Shown one piece after another: positions 17,732-26,403 of a DNA stretch of 64,000 nt. Made by a program: the position numbers and the translations under genes. This DNA comes from Pelagerythrobacter sp041912895 (GTDB lineage: Bacteria > Pseudomonadota > Alphaproteobacteria > Sphingomonadales > Sphingomonadaceae): contig NZ_JAYSGI010000002.1 of NCBI RefSeq assembly GCF_041912895.1, positions 248,001 to 312,000 on the forward strand, written 5' to 3'. The notes beneath the pieces are model-generated. The model was not told the DNA's origin. It saw only the letters and a list, made by a program, of their open reading frames with translations, and made no database searches. How positions within the stretch are numbered: position 1 is the first letter of the stretch; each line of letters starts with the position of its first letter.

Positions 17732-18360
17732 CCGCCGCCGCTCCGGTCGAGCCTGCGGGCAGGGTTGCCGACCCATGTTTCGCCGGCGGGCACGTCTCTC
17801 GTCACGACAGCACCCATCCCCACGGTGGCGCCCGCGCCGATCGACAGGCCCTGCCGGATCACCGCGTTCGCGCCGACATAGGCGCCGTCGCCGATCGTCA
17901 CCGCGCCGTTGCAACGCACCGAAGGCGCGAAGGTGACGAAATCGCCGATCACGCAATCGTGTTCGACGCAGGAATAGAGGTTGGCATGGAAATGCCGGCC
18001 GATGCGGATATTGCTGGTGAGGACGACGAAGGGGGAGAGGATCGCGCCCTCGCCCAGCCGCACGTCGTCCATCTCGACGACGCTTTCGGCGCGCACCTCG
18101 AGGAAACTCACACCGGCATCCGCGCACCGATCGGCCAGCGCGCGGCGCGTATCCGCGTCGGCCACAGCCAGCGCCGCCCGCTTTTCGCCTGCCAGCGCCG
18201 CGAATTCGGCGAAGGCGAGCGCGCGATGCCCGTTGATCTCGCGCCCGGCCTCGCCGTCGTCGATGAAGTACAGCGTGTCGCCGGGCCGCGCCGCGGCGCG
18301 CAGCAGCGGCATCACGCCGCGCCCCGCGCCGCCAGCGCCGTAGATCGCCAGATGCCTCAT
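17728..18360 (-). CDS. PglD/NeuD-family sugar O/N-acetyltransferase
   Basis: A 210-residue protein with the two-part build of the family: an N-terminal nucleotide-sugar-binding Rossmann-like part (LAIYGAGGAGRGVMPLL) and a C-terminal left-handed beta-helix of hexapeptide repeats (IGDFVTFAPSVRCNGAVTIG and neighbours), ending GNPARRL. The putative catalytic His lies in NLYSCVEHDC. In bacillosamine synthesis PglD acetylates the 4-amino group of the UDP-sugar made by PglF and PglE, and both partners are next door. It overlaps the phosphoglycosyl transferase upstream by ATGA. Confidence 0.85.
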   Translation of the reverse strand: MRHLAIYGAGGAGRGVMPLLRAAARPGDTLYFIDDGEAGREINGHRALAFAEFAALAGEKRAALAVADADTRRALADRCADAGVSFLEVRAESVVEMDDVRLGEGAILSPFVVLTSNIRIGRHFHANLYSCVEHDCVIGDFVTFAPSVRCNGAVTIGDGAYVGANAVIRQGLSIGAGATVGMGAVVTRDVPAGETWVGNPARRLDRSGGG

Positions 18361-18965
18361 GCGCGCGGGCCTCCGTCCGGCCCGCCGGTGAAGCGCGGCA
18401 TGGTCGCCTCGCCCGAGGCGGCGATGCCTTCCTTGCGGATGACCTTGAGCGCGGTGAGCGCGAGGATCTTCATGTCGAACGCGAACGAACGGCGCTCCAC
18501 GTACTCGACATCGAGCGCGAACTTGCGCTCCCACCCGATCGCGTTGCGCCCGTTGACCTGCGCCCAGCCGGTGATGCCCGGCCGCACATCGTGCCGCCGC
18601 GCCTGTTCGGCGGTGTAGAGCGGGAGATATTCCATCAGCAACGGGCGCGGACCGACGAAGCTCATCTCGCCGCGAAGGATATTGAGCAGCTCGGGCAGTT
18701 CGTCGAGGCTGCTCGCGCGCAGGAAGCGGCCGAACGCGGTTAGCCGCTCGCGGTCGGGCAGCAGCTCTCCGCGCGCATCGCGCGCGTCGGTCATGGTCCG
18801 GAACTTCAGGATCCCGAACGGCCGGCCGCCGAGCCCGGGGCGAGTCTGGCGGAACAGCACCGGGCTCCCCAGCGCCAGCCGCACGCAGAGCGCCAGCGCC
18901 AGCAACAGCGGCGCGAGCACGACCAGCAGCACGCCCGCCAGCACGATGTCGAACGCGCGCTTCAT
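18357..18965 (-). CDS. Small phosphoglycosyl transferase, PglC-type
   Basis: A 202-residue monotopic phosphoglycosyl transferase. It has one N-terminal re-entrant hydrophobic segment (IVLAGVLLVVLAPLLLALAL), then LFRQTRPGLGGRPF, ILKFRTM, SSLDELPELLNILRGEMSFV and GPRPLL, where the DE dyad is the catalytic pair. It is the minimal PglC form rather than the longer WbaP form. It would transfer the phospho-sugar, probably the diamino sugar made by its neighbours, to undecaprenyl phosphate and so start repeat-unit assembly. It sits between the pglD-like and pglF-like genes with ATGA overlaps on both sides. Confidence 0.92.
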   Translation of the reverse strand: MKRAFDIVLAGVLLVVLAPLLLALALCVRLALGSPVLFRQTRPGLGGRPFGILKFRTMTDARDARGELLPDRERLTAFGRFLRASSLDELPELLNILRGEMSFVGPRPLLMEYLPLYTAEQARRHDVRPGITGWAQVNGRNAIGWERKFALDVEYVERRSFAFDMKILALTALKVIRKEGIAASGEATMPRFTGGPDGGPRA

Positions 18966-20872
18966 GCGACCGTCTGCGGCGTGTATCCGGGCACCAGCTC
19001 GCGCAGCTTGGCGCGAATCCCGAGCGCGTCGCCCACGCGCACCAGCCGGTCGATCTGGGCCAGCTGCTCCTCCAGCTCGGCCCACGGCAGGTGATCCTCG
19101 CGCGCACGGAAAATTCGCGGGTGCTGCGTCGGCTGCGCCTCGGCGCCGATCAGCAGCTCCTCGAACAGCTTCTCGCCGGGCCGCAGTCCCGTTTCCACGA
19201 TCGCGATATCGCCTTCGGGATTGTCGGCATCGCGCAAGGTCCGCCCGGAAAGCTGGATCATCGTGCGCGCAAGGTCGATGATCTTCACCGGCTCGCCCAT
19301 TTCGAGCAGGTAGACCTCGCCCCCCTCGGCCATCGCACCGGCCTGGATCACCAGTTCGGCCGCTTCGGGTATCGTCATGAAATAGCGCGTGATATCGGGG
19401 TGGGTGATCGAAACCGGCCCGCCCGCCGCGATCTGCTCGCGAAAGCGCGGTACGACCGATCCCGACGAGCCGAGCACGTTGCCGAAGCGGACCATCGAGA
19501 ACACGGTCGGGCAGTCCTGCGTCGAAAGTGCCTGCAGCACCATCTCGCAGATACGCTTCGATGCCCCCATGACGTTGGTCGGCCGCACCGACTTGTCGGT
19601 GCTGACGAGAATGAACCGTTCCGCTGCAATCTCGCACGCGGCGAGCGCGCAGTTCAGCGTTCCGCGCAGATTGTTGGCCACGCCCGAGACCACGTTCGCC
19701 TCGACCATCGGCACGTGCTTGTACGCCGCGGCGTGATAGACCGTGTGCGGCCGGTAGTGGTCGAAGATGCGCCGGACGCTGCCCTTCTTGTCGATCGACG
19801 CCAGTTCCGGAACGATATCCACCTCGATCCCGTGCTGCCGGGCCAGCGCCCGCAGCTCGACATCGATCTGATAGAGCGCGGCTTCCGTCATCTCGACCAG
19901 GATCAGCCGCTCGGGCCTTTGAGCGACGATCTGCCGCGCGAGTTCGCTACCGATCGAGCCGCCCGCGCCGGTCACCAGCACGATCTTGCCGGCGATGGTC
20001 TGGCGCATCAGCGCGGCGTCGGGCTGCACCGGATCGCGGCTGAGCAGATCGGCCACGTCGATCTCGCGCAAGTCGCTGACCGAAACCTTCCCGTCGACGA
20101 TCTCGGTCACGCCGGGAAGCGTCAGGACATGCACGTCCGCCGCCTGCAGGCGCTCGACCAGTTCGGCGCGGCGCGCGCGTGGCATCCCCGGTATCGCGAG
20201 AAACACAATTTCGACCGCGTCGCGCCGGATCACGCTCTCCAGCAGATCCGAGGCGTGGATCGGAATGCCTTCCAGCTTGCTCCGGCTGAGAACTGGATCG
20301 TCGTCGATATAGCCCACGAGCCGATACTTGTTTTCGTGGGCCAACGAGGACGAGAGCTGCCGGCCGGCCGAGCCTGCGCCGTAGATCAGGACATTGCGCT
20401 TGACGCCGATTTCACCGAACACATCGACCAAGACATAGCGCGCGACGATGCGCGAAAGCGCGACGAGCGCGAAGAATACCAGCGGAAACAGCACGCTGAG
20501 CGTGCGCGGCACACCATCATAGGAAATCAGGCCGAACACGATCACGTTCGGAATCGCCAGAATGGCGCAGGCCCGCGATATCTGGATCATCCCCTGCGCG
20601 CCGTGGAAGCGGAAGAGGTTCGAATAGACGCCGGACGCGACGAAGATCGGCAGGAACAGGGCGATCTCGACCGCCACCATGACCACCATTGGCTGGTCGA
20701 GCGCCTCCCAGTAGCCGAGCCGGACCGAGAACGCGACGATCACCGCCAGCACGCACAGCACGACATCGACCGCGCCGGCGAGCAGGCGCTTGGAGCGGCG
20801 GCTGGCGCCCAGCAGGCCGGCGGAAACGCTTCGCGCGAGCGCTTCAGCCTTGTCCACAAGCCGCATCATCAT
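18962..20872 (-). CDS. UDP-sugar 4,6-dehydratase, PglF/WbpM/CapD family
   Basis: A 636-residue membrane-bound dehydratase: about four N-terminal transmembrane helices, a first Rossmann domain (LIYGAGSAGRQLSSSL) and a C-terminal SDR domain (VTGAGGSIGSELARQ). The catalytic stretch STDKSVRPTNVMGASK has Met where ordinary SDR enzymes have Tyr, as in WbpM, FlaA1 and PglF. It makes UDP-4-keto-6-deoxy-HexNAc. Three consecutive ATG codons (20872, 20869, 20866) follow GGGGAGAC, so the start is uncertain by two codons. It heads a minus-strand operon of seven genes, divergent from the aminotransferase that uses its product. Confidence 0.93.
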   Translation of the reverse strand: MMMRLVDKAEALARSVSAGLLGASRRSKRLLAGAVDVVLCVLAVIVAFSVRLGYWEALDQPMVVMVAVEIALFLPIFVASGVYSNLFRFHGAQGMIQISRACAILAIPNVIVFGLISYDGVPRTLSVLFPLVFFALVALSRIVARYVLVDVFGEIGVKRNVLIYGAGSAGRQLSSSLAHENKYRLVGYIDDDPVLSRSKLEGIPIHASDLLESVIRRDAVEIVFLAIPGMPRARRAELVERLQAADVHVLTLPGVTEIVDGKVSVSDLREIDVADLLSRDPVQPDAALMRQTIAGKIVLVTGAGGSIGSELARQIVAQRPERLILVEMTEAALYQIDVELRALARQHGIEVDIVPELASIDKKGSVRRIFDHYRPHTVYHAAAYKHVPMVEANVVSGVANNLRGTLNCALAACEIAAERFILVSTDKSVRPTNVMGASKRICEMVLQALSTQDCPTVFSMVRFGNVLGSSGSVVPRFREQIAAGGPVSITHPDITRYFMTIPEAAELVIQAGAMAEGGEVYLLEMGEPVKIIDLARTMIQLSGRTLRDADNPEGDIAIVETGLRPGEKLFEELLIGAEAQPTQHPRIFRAREDHLPWAELEEQLAQIDRLVRVGDALGIRAKLRELVPGYTPQTVA

Positions 20873-20912
20873 CGTCTCCCCTCTCGGTGAGCGTCGTTTC
20901 TGGTATATTCTG

Positions 20913-20925
20913 TTATCGAGATAAT
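20913..20925. promoter_or_regulatory. Palindromic operator-like site between divergent glycan genes
   Basis: TTATCGAGATAAT contains the perfect palindrome TTATCGAGATAA and lies 41 bp upstream of the pglF-like start in the 216-bp divergent gap. The same core (TTACCGAGATAAT) appears in the other orientation at 54560-54572 upstream of the DUF2807 gene. GATAAT inside the site could also act as a -10 for the plus-strand gene, but no good -35 is visible. The bound regulator is not identified in this window. Confidence 0.4.
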
Positions 20926-21088
20926 GTCGGCCCCTTATGGACTTGCCGCGCTCTATGCAAGCGAGCAGCTTTCCCCTGGATTTACGAAGATTTTCGGCGG
21001 TTTCCCACCACGCAGTGGAGCGTACTTGCAAACGCCGCGGGGATCGGGCAGCGCGCGAGGCCTGCAACCGGCAGCGCGAAGGGATCAC

Positions 21089-22267
21089 ATGCTCGGCACC
21101 TCGGTCGCACCTTGGCCGTCCTACGATGAAGAAGAGATCGCCGCTGCCGCGGGCGTCCTGCGCTCGGGACGCGTAAACCAGTGGACCGGTGAGGAGGTGC
21201 GCGCGTTCGAACGCGCATTTGCCGATTTCGCCGGGTGCGATCACGCGGTGGCGGTGGCCAACGGAACGCTCGCGCTCGATCTCGCGTTGCGCGGCCTCGG
21301 CGTGGGGCCGGGCGACGAGGTCGTCGTCACGCCGCGCACGTTCATCGCTTCGGTCTCGAGCGTGGTCAACGCGGGCGCGGTACCGGTGTTCGCCGACGTC
21401 GATCGCGACAGCGGCAATATCTCGCCCGCCACGATCGCGCCGGTGCTGAGCGAACGGACGAAGGCGATTGTCCCGGTCCATCTCGCGGGCTGGCCGTGCG
21501 ACATGCCGGGCATCATGGCACTGGCCGAACCGCGCGGAATCGCGGTGATCGAGGATTGCGCACAGGCGCACGGCGCGCGGATCGACGGCCGGCCGGTCGG
21601 CTCTTTCGGCCACGCGGGGGCATGGTCGTTCTGCCAGGACAAGATCATGACCACCGGCGGCGAAGGCGGCATGGTCACCTGCAGCGACCGCGACCTGTGG
21701 CGCGCGATGTGGTCGTTCAAGGATCACGGAAAGTCGTGGGAAGCGGTGTTCGAGCGCGAGCACGAGCCGGGCTTCCGCTGGCTCCACGAAAGCTTCGGCA
21801 CCAACTGGCGCATGCTCGAGATACAGGCCGCGATCGGGTTGATCCAGCTCGGCCGGATGGAGCGCTGGGCGCAGCGGCGCGGCGAGATCGCCGAACGCTA
21901 CCGCCAGACGCTCGCCCCGTTCGCGCGGGCGGTGCGTACGCCCGTCCCCGCACCGGGAATGGATCACGCGTGGTACCGGTTCTACGCCTACGTCCGCGAA
22001 GACGGGCTGAAACAGGGCTGGAGCCGCGACCGGATCGTCGCCGAAGTGACCGCGCGCGGCGTGCCGCTGATGCAGGGCAGCTGTTCGGAAGTCTATCTCG
22101 AAACGGCGTTCGACGGCACCGACTGGCGGCCCACGCAACGCCTGCCCGGCGCACGCGAACTGGGCGAAACCAGCCTGATGTTCCTCACCCATCCCACGCT
22201 GACCGACGAGGACGTCGACCGGATGTGCGCGGCGGTGTCCGAAACGCTCGGCGAGGCGGCGGCATAG
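21089..22267 (+). CDS. DegT/DnrJ/EryC1 aminotransferase (PglE-like)
   Basis: A 392-residue PLP enzyme of the sugar aminotransferase family. WPSYDEEEIAAAAGVLRSGR is the usual opening, VANGTLALDLALRGLGVGPG binds cofactor phosphate, EDCAQAHGA carries the Asp that contacts the pyridine nitrogen, and Lys185 in FCQDKIMTTGGEGG is the Schiff-base lysine. The start at 21089 has GAAGGGA upstream; the longer reading from 20924 is not like the family. It would aminate the 4-keto sugar produced by the divergent dehydratase. Alternative sugars such as FucNAc4N cannot be excluded. Confidence 0.88.
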   Translation: MLGTSVAPWPSYDEEEIAAAAGVLRSGRVNQWTGEEVRAFERAFADFAGCDHAVAVANGTLALDLALRGLGVGPGDEVVVTPRTFIASVSSVVNAGAVPVFADVDRDSGNISPATIAPVLSERTKAIVPVHLAGWPCDMPGIMALAEPRGIAVIEDCAQAHGARIDGRPVGSFGHAGAWSFCQDKIMTTGGEGGMVTCSDRDLWRAMWSFKDHGKSWEAVFEREHEPGFRWLHESFGTNWRMLEIQAAIGLIQLGRMERWAQRRGEIAERYRQTLAPFARAVRTPVPAPGMDHAWYRFYAYVREDGLKQGWSRDRIVAEVTARGVPLMQGSCSEVYLETAFDGTDWRPTQRLPGARELGETSLMFLTHPTLTDEDVDRMCAAVSETLGEAAA

Positions 22268-22353
22268 CCGAGCCTGTTGCTGCCGAGCCCATGCGCCGAT
22301 AGAGCGCGTGCGGCACACGATCCCCCCTCCACTGAAAGCGGTGCGAACAGACG

Positions 22354-23622
22354 ATGGCACACTCCCGGCGCGACGTTACGGTGATCGGTCTCGGCTATGT
22401 CGGCCTGCCGCTGGCGGTCGCGCTGGCCCGGCAGTTCCCGACGACTGGCTTTGACGTCGATTCGCGCCGTATCGCCGAATTGCACGACGGACACGACCGC
22501 ACCGGCGAGATCGACCGCGAACGGCTTGCGGACAGCAAACTTTCGCTGACGGCGAGTGCGGACGAGTGCCCACCCTCCGATTTCTATATCGTCACCGTCC
22601 CCACCCCGATCGACGGCGACAAGCGTCCCGACCTGTCGATCGTCGAGGCGGCGACGCGCACCGTCGGCACGATGATCGCGGCGGCCCATGCCGAGGGGCG
22701 CAGGCCGATCGTGGTCTACGAAAGTACGGTCTATCCCGGCGTGACCGAGGATATCTGCGGCCCGTTGCTTGAAAAGGTGTCAGGGCTCGCGTGCGGCGAG
22801 GATTTCTTCCTCGCCTACAGCCCCGAGCGGATCAATCCGGGCGACCGCGAGCATACGATCGATCGCATCACCAAGGTCGTTTCGGGCCAGACGCCCGAAG
22901 TTCTCGAGGATGTCGCCGCGCTCTACGATGCGGTGACCAGCGGCGGGGTGTTCCGCGCCGCCTCGATCCGCGCGGCGGAAGCCGCCAAGGTGATCGAGAA
23001 CGCGCAGCGCGACATCAACATCGCCTTCATGAACGAGATCGCCCAGATCTTCGGCAGAATGGATCTTTCGGTGTGGGACGTGCTGGCCGCCGCGCGCACC
23101 AAGTGGAACTTCCTGCCCTTCGCGCCCGGCCTCGTGGGCGGGCACTGCATCGGGGTCGATCCCTATTACCTGTCGCACCGGGCCGAGGAACTGGGCCACG
23201 ATCCGCGGGTGATCCTGGCCGGGCGCAGCACGAACGACGGGATGGCCGAATGGGTGGCCGAGCGGCTCCATGCCGCGCGCGGCGACAAGGCGGGCAGCGT
23301 GCTGGTGCTGGGCCTCACGTTCAAGGAAGACGTGCCCGATCTCAGGAACTCCAAGGTGGCGGATTTGGTCGAGGCGCTGAAAGCGCGCGGGCACGTGGTG
23401 ACGGTGCACGATCCGCATGCCGACGCAGACGAAGCGCTGCACGAATACGGGCTGCAACTCGACGGCGGCGCGCTGGAGCACACCTACGATACGGTGCTGC
23501 TGGCCGTGCCCCACCGCGAATATCTCGCGATGGGCGCGGATGTTTTCCGCGAGCGGCTGGAGCCGGGGGGCACTCTCGCCGATCTCAAGGGCGCGCTCGA
23601 AGGCGCCGACTGGACTCTCTAG
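22354..23622 (+). CDS. Nucleotide-sugar 6-dehydrogenase, TviB/WbpO type
   Basis: A 422-residue UDP-sugar dehydrogenase. The NAD-binding start VIGLGYVGLPLAVALA, VTVPTPIDGDKRPDLS, the catalytic Cys265 in GGHCIGVDPYY and the C-terminal LGLTFKEDVPDLRNSK are all intact. The VPTPID signature and length match the UDP-N-acetylhexosamine dehydrogenase branch (TviB, WbpO, VipA) better than UDP-glucose dehydrogenases, so the product is probably UDP-GlcNAcA or UDP-GalNAcA. It is followed after 11 nt by an epimerase, a pairing known from Vi antigen-type pathways. Confidence 0.88.
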   Translation: MAHSRRDVTVIGLGYVGLPLAVALARQFPTTGFDVDSRRIAELHDGHDRTGEIDRERLADSKLSLTASADECPPSDFYIVTVPTPIDGDKRPDLSIVEAATRTVGTMIAAAHAEGRRPIVVYESTVYPGVTEDICGPLLEKVSGLACGEDFFLAYSPERINPGDREHTIDRITKVVSGQTPEVLEDVAALYDAVTSGGVFRAASIRAAEAAKVIENAQRDINIAFMNEIAQIFGRMDLSVWDVLAAARTKWNFLPFAPGLVGGHCIGVDPYYLSHRAEELGHDPRVILAGRSTNDGMAEWVAERLHAARGDKAGSVLVLGLTFKEDVPDLRNSKVADLVEALKARGHVVTVHDPHADADEALHEYGLQLDGGALEHTYDTVLLAVPHREYLAMGADVFRERLEPGGTLADLKGALEGADWTL

Positions 23623-23633
23623 GACACACCGAA

Positions 23634-24647
23634 ATGCGCAAGGTTCTCGTCACCGGTTCGGCCGGGTTCATCGGCTTCCACTTGTCGCAACTGCTGCTGG
23701 ACGAAGGCTTCGCGGTCGTCGGCTTCGACGGGATGACCGACTATTACGACGTGCGCATCAAGGAGCGGCGGCATCAGATGCTGCTGCAGAACCAGCACTT
23801 TTCCGCGCATGTCGGCATGCTCGAGGATTTCGATGCGCTGCACGCACTCGCGATGGCCGAGAAGCCCGACGTGATCGTTCACCTCGCCGCGCAGGCGGGC
23901 GTGCGCTACAGCTTGGAGAACCCGCGCGCCTATCTCGACGCGAACCTCACCGGCACGTTCAACGTGATGGAATGTGCGCGCGAACTCGGCGTCGAGCACC
24001 TGCTGATGGCCTCGACCAGCTCGGTCTACGGCGCGAACGAGGACATGCCGTTCGACGAGCGCGAGAAGTGCGACACCCCGCTCACCTTCTACGCCGCGAC
24101 CAAGAAGGCGAACGAGGCGATGGCGCACAGCTACGCCCACCTGTGGACTCTGCCGACCACGATGTTCCGCTTCTTTACCGTCTACGGGCCGTGGGGGCGG
24201 CCCGACATGGCGCTGTTCAAGTTCACCAAGGGCATCCTCGAAGGCACGCCGATCGATATCTACAACGATGGCGACATGTACCGCGACTTCACCTACGTGA
24301 CCGACCTGGTGCGCGGCATCCGCCTGCTGATCGACGCCGCACCGGTGCGGCCCGAGAGCCGCGACGAGATCGCCGCCTACGACAGCCTCTCGCCCGTTGC
24401 GCCATTCCGCGTGGTCAACATCGGCAACAGCGATAAGATACGGCTGATGGATTTCGTGGAGGCGATCGAGGCCGAATGCGGCCGTGAGGCGATCAAGAAC
24501 TTCCTACCCATGCAGACCGGCGACGTGCCCGCGACCTGGGCCGACGCGACGCTGTTGCAGGAACTCACCGGCTACCGCCCGCAAACCGAATTCCGCGACG
24601 GCGTACGACGGTTCGTCGCCTGGTACCGCGATTATTACGGGGTCTAG
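23634..24647 (+). CDS. NAD-dependent nucleotide-sugar epimerase (UDP-glucuronate 4-epimerase-like)
   Basis: A 337-residue extended SDR protein. GSAGFIGFHL binds NAD; the catalytic Ser is in TSSVYG, and Tyr153/Lys157 form YxxxK in YAATKKANE. FDGMTDYYDVRIKERR and FFTVYGPWGRPDMA are typical of the GlcA 4-epimerase/LspL/CapI group. Beside the upstream 6-dehydrogenase it would interconvert gluco and galacto forms of the acidic UDP-sugar. It is the last island gene and converges on an unrelated secreted-protein gene 24 nt away. Confidence 0.88.
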   Translation: MRKVLVTGSAGFIGFHLSQLLLDEGFAVVGFDGMTDYYDVRIKERRHQMLLQNQHFSAHVGMLEDFDALHALAMAEKPDVIVHLAAQAGVRYSLENPRAYLDANLTGTFNVMECARELGVEHLLMASTSSVYGANEDMPFDEREKCDTPLTFYAATKKANEAMAHSYAHLWTLPTTMFRFFTVYGPWGRPDMALFKFTKGILEGTPIDIYNDGDMYRDFTYVTDLVRGIRLLIDAAPVRPESRDEIAAYDSLSPVAPFRVVNIGNSDKIRLMDFVEAIEAECGREAIKNFLPMQTGDVPATWADATLLQELTGYRPQTEFRDGVRRFVAWYRDYYGV

Positions 24648-24671
24648 CTCGCCAATCGAAAGCTGACAGCA

Positions 24672-25271
24672 TCAACCCTGCGGCTGCGGGGTTTCCATGA
24701 TCGGCTCGGCGGCTTCGCTCGGGGCGATCGGGGGGTTCTGTTCGTCGGGCAGTTCGGCGTCGCGTTCGGCTTCGAGGCGTTCCATGTAATCGCGTTCGAT
24801 CGCCTCGACGCGTTCCTGCTCGGCGGCGGCGGCTTCGTCGATCGTCGACAGGCGCTCCGCGCGCGCGGCGGCAATCAGTTCGCTGAAGCGCACGTTCGCG
24901 CCGGTGGCGCGCTCGCCGTAAGCCTGGTTGATGAGCTGCTGCGTACAGCCGGTGAAGCCGCCCGCGCCGGTCGGCGAGCACGACAGCGTGCCGAAGGCGC
25001 CGACCATCTCGAGCGATTCGACCCGCCGGGTCCAGGCAACGTTCGCCGGATCGTCGCTCAGCCGCAGCGATTCGGGAATGCGGTAGCGCTCCGATTCGGG
25101 CAGGCGCGCGACGACCACGATCTCGTCGCCCTGCGCTTCGGGGGCGGTATCGTCGCCGTAGACGATAACCATGCGCACGTTCTCGTCACCCGACGCCACG
25201 CCCTGCGCGGCGGCAGGCGCGGCAGTCAGGGCCAATCCGGCAAGGGCAGCGGCGGCGAGAAGCGATTTCAT
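24672..25271 (-). CDS. Secreted protein of unknown function
   Basis: A 199-residue protein that I do not recognise. It has a clear signal peptide (AAALAGLALTAAPAAAQG, cleavage after AAA), then VIVYGDDTAPEAQGDEIVVVARLPESE, a motif that recurs in small sphingomonad secreted proteins, two or more Cys (CSPTGAGGFTGC) that could form a disulfide, and a Glu/Ala-rich coiled-coil-like C-terminus ending in a Pro/Gln tail. Start MKS at 25271 is preferred over the ATG at 25283, which has no ribosome site. It stands alone between the island and coq7. Confidence 0.7.
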   Translation of the reverse strand: MKSLLAAAALAGLALTAAPAAAQGVASGDENVRMVIVYGDDTAPEAQGDEIVVVARLPESERYRIPESLRLSDDPANVAWTRRVESLEMVGAFGTLSCSPTGAGGFTGCTQQLINQAYGERATGANVRFSELIAAARAERLSTIDEAAAAEQERVEAIERDYMERLEAERDAELPDEQNPPIAPSEAAEPIMETPQPQG

Positions 25272-25377
25272 GGCGTATCCCATCGTGTTTCGGCGCGGTC
25301 GCGCGGGAATTTCGGTGTTTCGGCGTGAACTCTAGATGAAGCGTATGGCGGGCGGAAGCGGTTCCCGCCCGGCTTCG

Positions 25378-25899
25378 TCAGACCCGTTCGGCGAGCCGGA
25401 TCGCGAGCCGGCAGCCGAGCCGGATCGCGCCCGACAGCAGGGGATAGGCGGGCGCCTGCTCCGCCCCCGCAGCGAGCGCGGCGTCGCGGTGGGCGCGCTC
25501 GTCCTCGCGGAATTCCTCGATCATCGTCGCGAGTTCCGGGTCGCTGTCGCTTTCGGCGAGCCGGTCGAGCTGGTGCGAATAGTGGCGGTCGATCTCTTCC
25601 TCCACCGCGGCGGTGCAGGCCATCGCCGCTTCGGGCCCGAGCAGCGCGGTGCCCGCGCCGAGCGCGTAGCCCGCGGCCGACCAGAATGGCTGGAGGGCGG
25701 TCGGCCGCACTCCGCGCCGCGCCATCAGCGCATCGAACTTCGCGCGGTGGCCCTTCTCCTGCTCGGCCATCTCGGCAATCTCGGCGGCGTGGGGTCCGCG
25801 ATCGCCTATCACGTCGAGCTGGCCCTGGTAGATGCGCGTCGCGCCGAACTCGCCGGCCTGGTCGACGCGGATCATCCGCGCGGTTTCGTCCCTGGTCAT
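25378..25899 (-). CDS. coq7: 3-demethoxyubiquinol 3-hydroxylase (Coq7)
   Basis: A 173-residue di-iron hydroxylase of ubiquinone synthesis. The carboxylate ligands are visible in RVDQAGEFGATRIYQGQL, EMAEQEKGHRAKFD, EEEIDRHYSHQL and FREDERAHRD, the duplicated ExxH pattern of the family. A hydrophobic patch near GYALGAGTALLG fits its membrane-surface location. It hydroxylates the 2-octaprenyl-3-methyl-6-methoxy ring before the last methylation. It overlaps dsbB upstream by ATGA, so the two genes are co-translated. Confidence 0.95.
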   Translation of the reverse strand: MTRDETARMIRVDQAGEFGATRIYQGQLDVIGDRGPHAAEIAEMAEQEKGHRAKFDALMARRGVRPTALQPFWSAAGYALGAGTALLGPEAAMACTAAVEEEIDRHYSHQLDRLAESDSDPELATMIEEFREDERAHRDAALAAGAEQAPAYPLLSGAIRLGCRLAIRLAERV

Positions 25900-26390
25900 G
25901 CCGCGCGCCTTCCTTTGCCCAGCAGCCACAGAATCGCGAGCCCGCCAGCGGTCGAGAACAGGAAATTGAACCCCGCGAGCGAGATACCGATCAGCGTCCA
26001 CTGCGGCTGGTCGCAGCGGATGATCGGCGCGTTCATGATCGATTCGAGCAGGTCCCCGCCGCCCGCCTGCGCCGTCATCGCGCAGCCGGTCACGCCTTCC
26101 CACCAGCCGTATTCGACGCCGGCGTGGAATGCCCCGATCGCGCCCGACACGAGCACCGCGACCGCGGCGAGCGCGACCCACAGGCGCTTGGGCGCGGCGA
26201 CGGTCGACAGCAGCGCGAGCGCGAGCGCGGCGAAATGCGGCCAGCGCTGCCACCAGCACATCTCGCACGGGTAGAGGCCGAAACCGTACTCGGAGAGATA
26301 GGCGCCCGCGAGCAGGAGCGCGGGCACGCCGAGCGCGAGCCGCTGCGCCAGCCGGGCGTGGGCCAGCCGGGCGTGGGGCGTGTCGAGCAT
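25896..26390 (-). CDS. dsbB: Disulfide bond formation protein B
   Basis: A 164-residue inner-membrane protein with four transmembrane helices. The quinone-linked pair is Cys42-Cys45 in CEMCWWQRWPH, and the DsbA-facing pair is Cys103 (TGCAM) and Cys126 (IIRCDQ). It reoxidises a DsbA-type thiol oxidase and passes electrons to ubiquinone, so its coupling to coq7 makes functional sense. The ATG is 13 nt after the ctpA stop on the same strand, so it probably belongs to the ctpA-dsbB-coq7 transcription unit. Confidence 0.93.
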   Translation of the reverse strand: MLDTPHARLAHARLAQRLALGVPALLLAGAYLSEYGFGLYPCEMCWWQRWPHFAALALALLSTVAAPKRLWVALAAVAVLVSGAIGAFHAGVEYGWWEGVTGCAMTAQAGGGDLLESIMNAPIIRCDQPQWTLIGISLAGFNFLFSTAGGLAILWLLGKGRRAA

Positions 26391-26403
26391 TCGGGCGCCC
26401 CGA

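Noticed and set aside
14966..17881. 971-codon plus-strand open frame
   Set aside because: It runs antisense to five well-supported minus-strand genes and its translation is Arg/His/Gln-rich without domains; it is a typical GC-rich shadow.
16625..18127. Apparent 500-residue glycosyltransferase
   Set aside because: The first 132 codons are an antisense-like Arg-rich extension over the acetyltransferase gene; the true protein starts at GTG 17731 with the canonical GT4 N-terminus.
18962..22360. Apparent 1132-residue dehydratase
   Set aside because: Sequence upstream of 20872 in this frame is antisense to the aminotransferase; the dehydratase family starts at the Met triplet.
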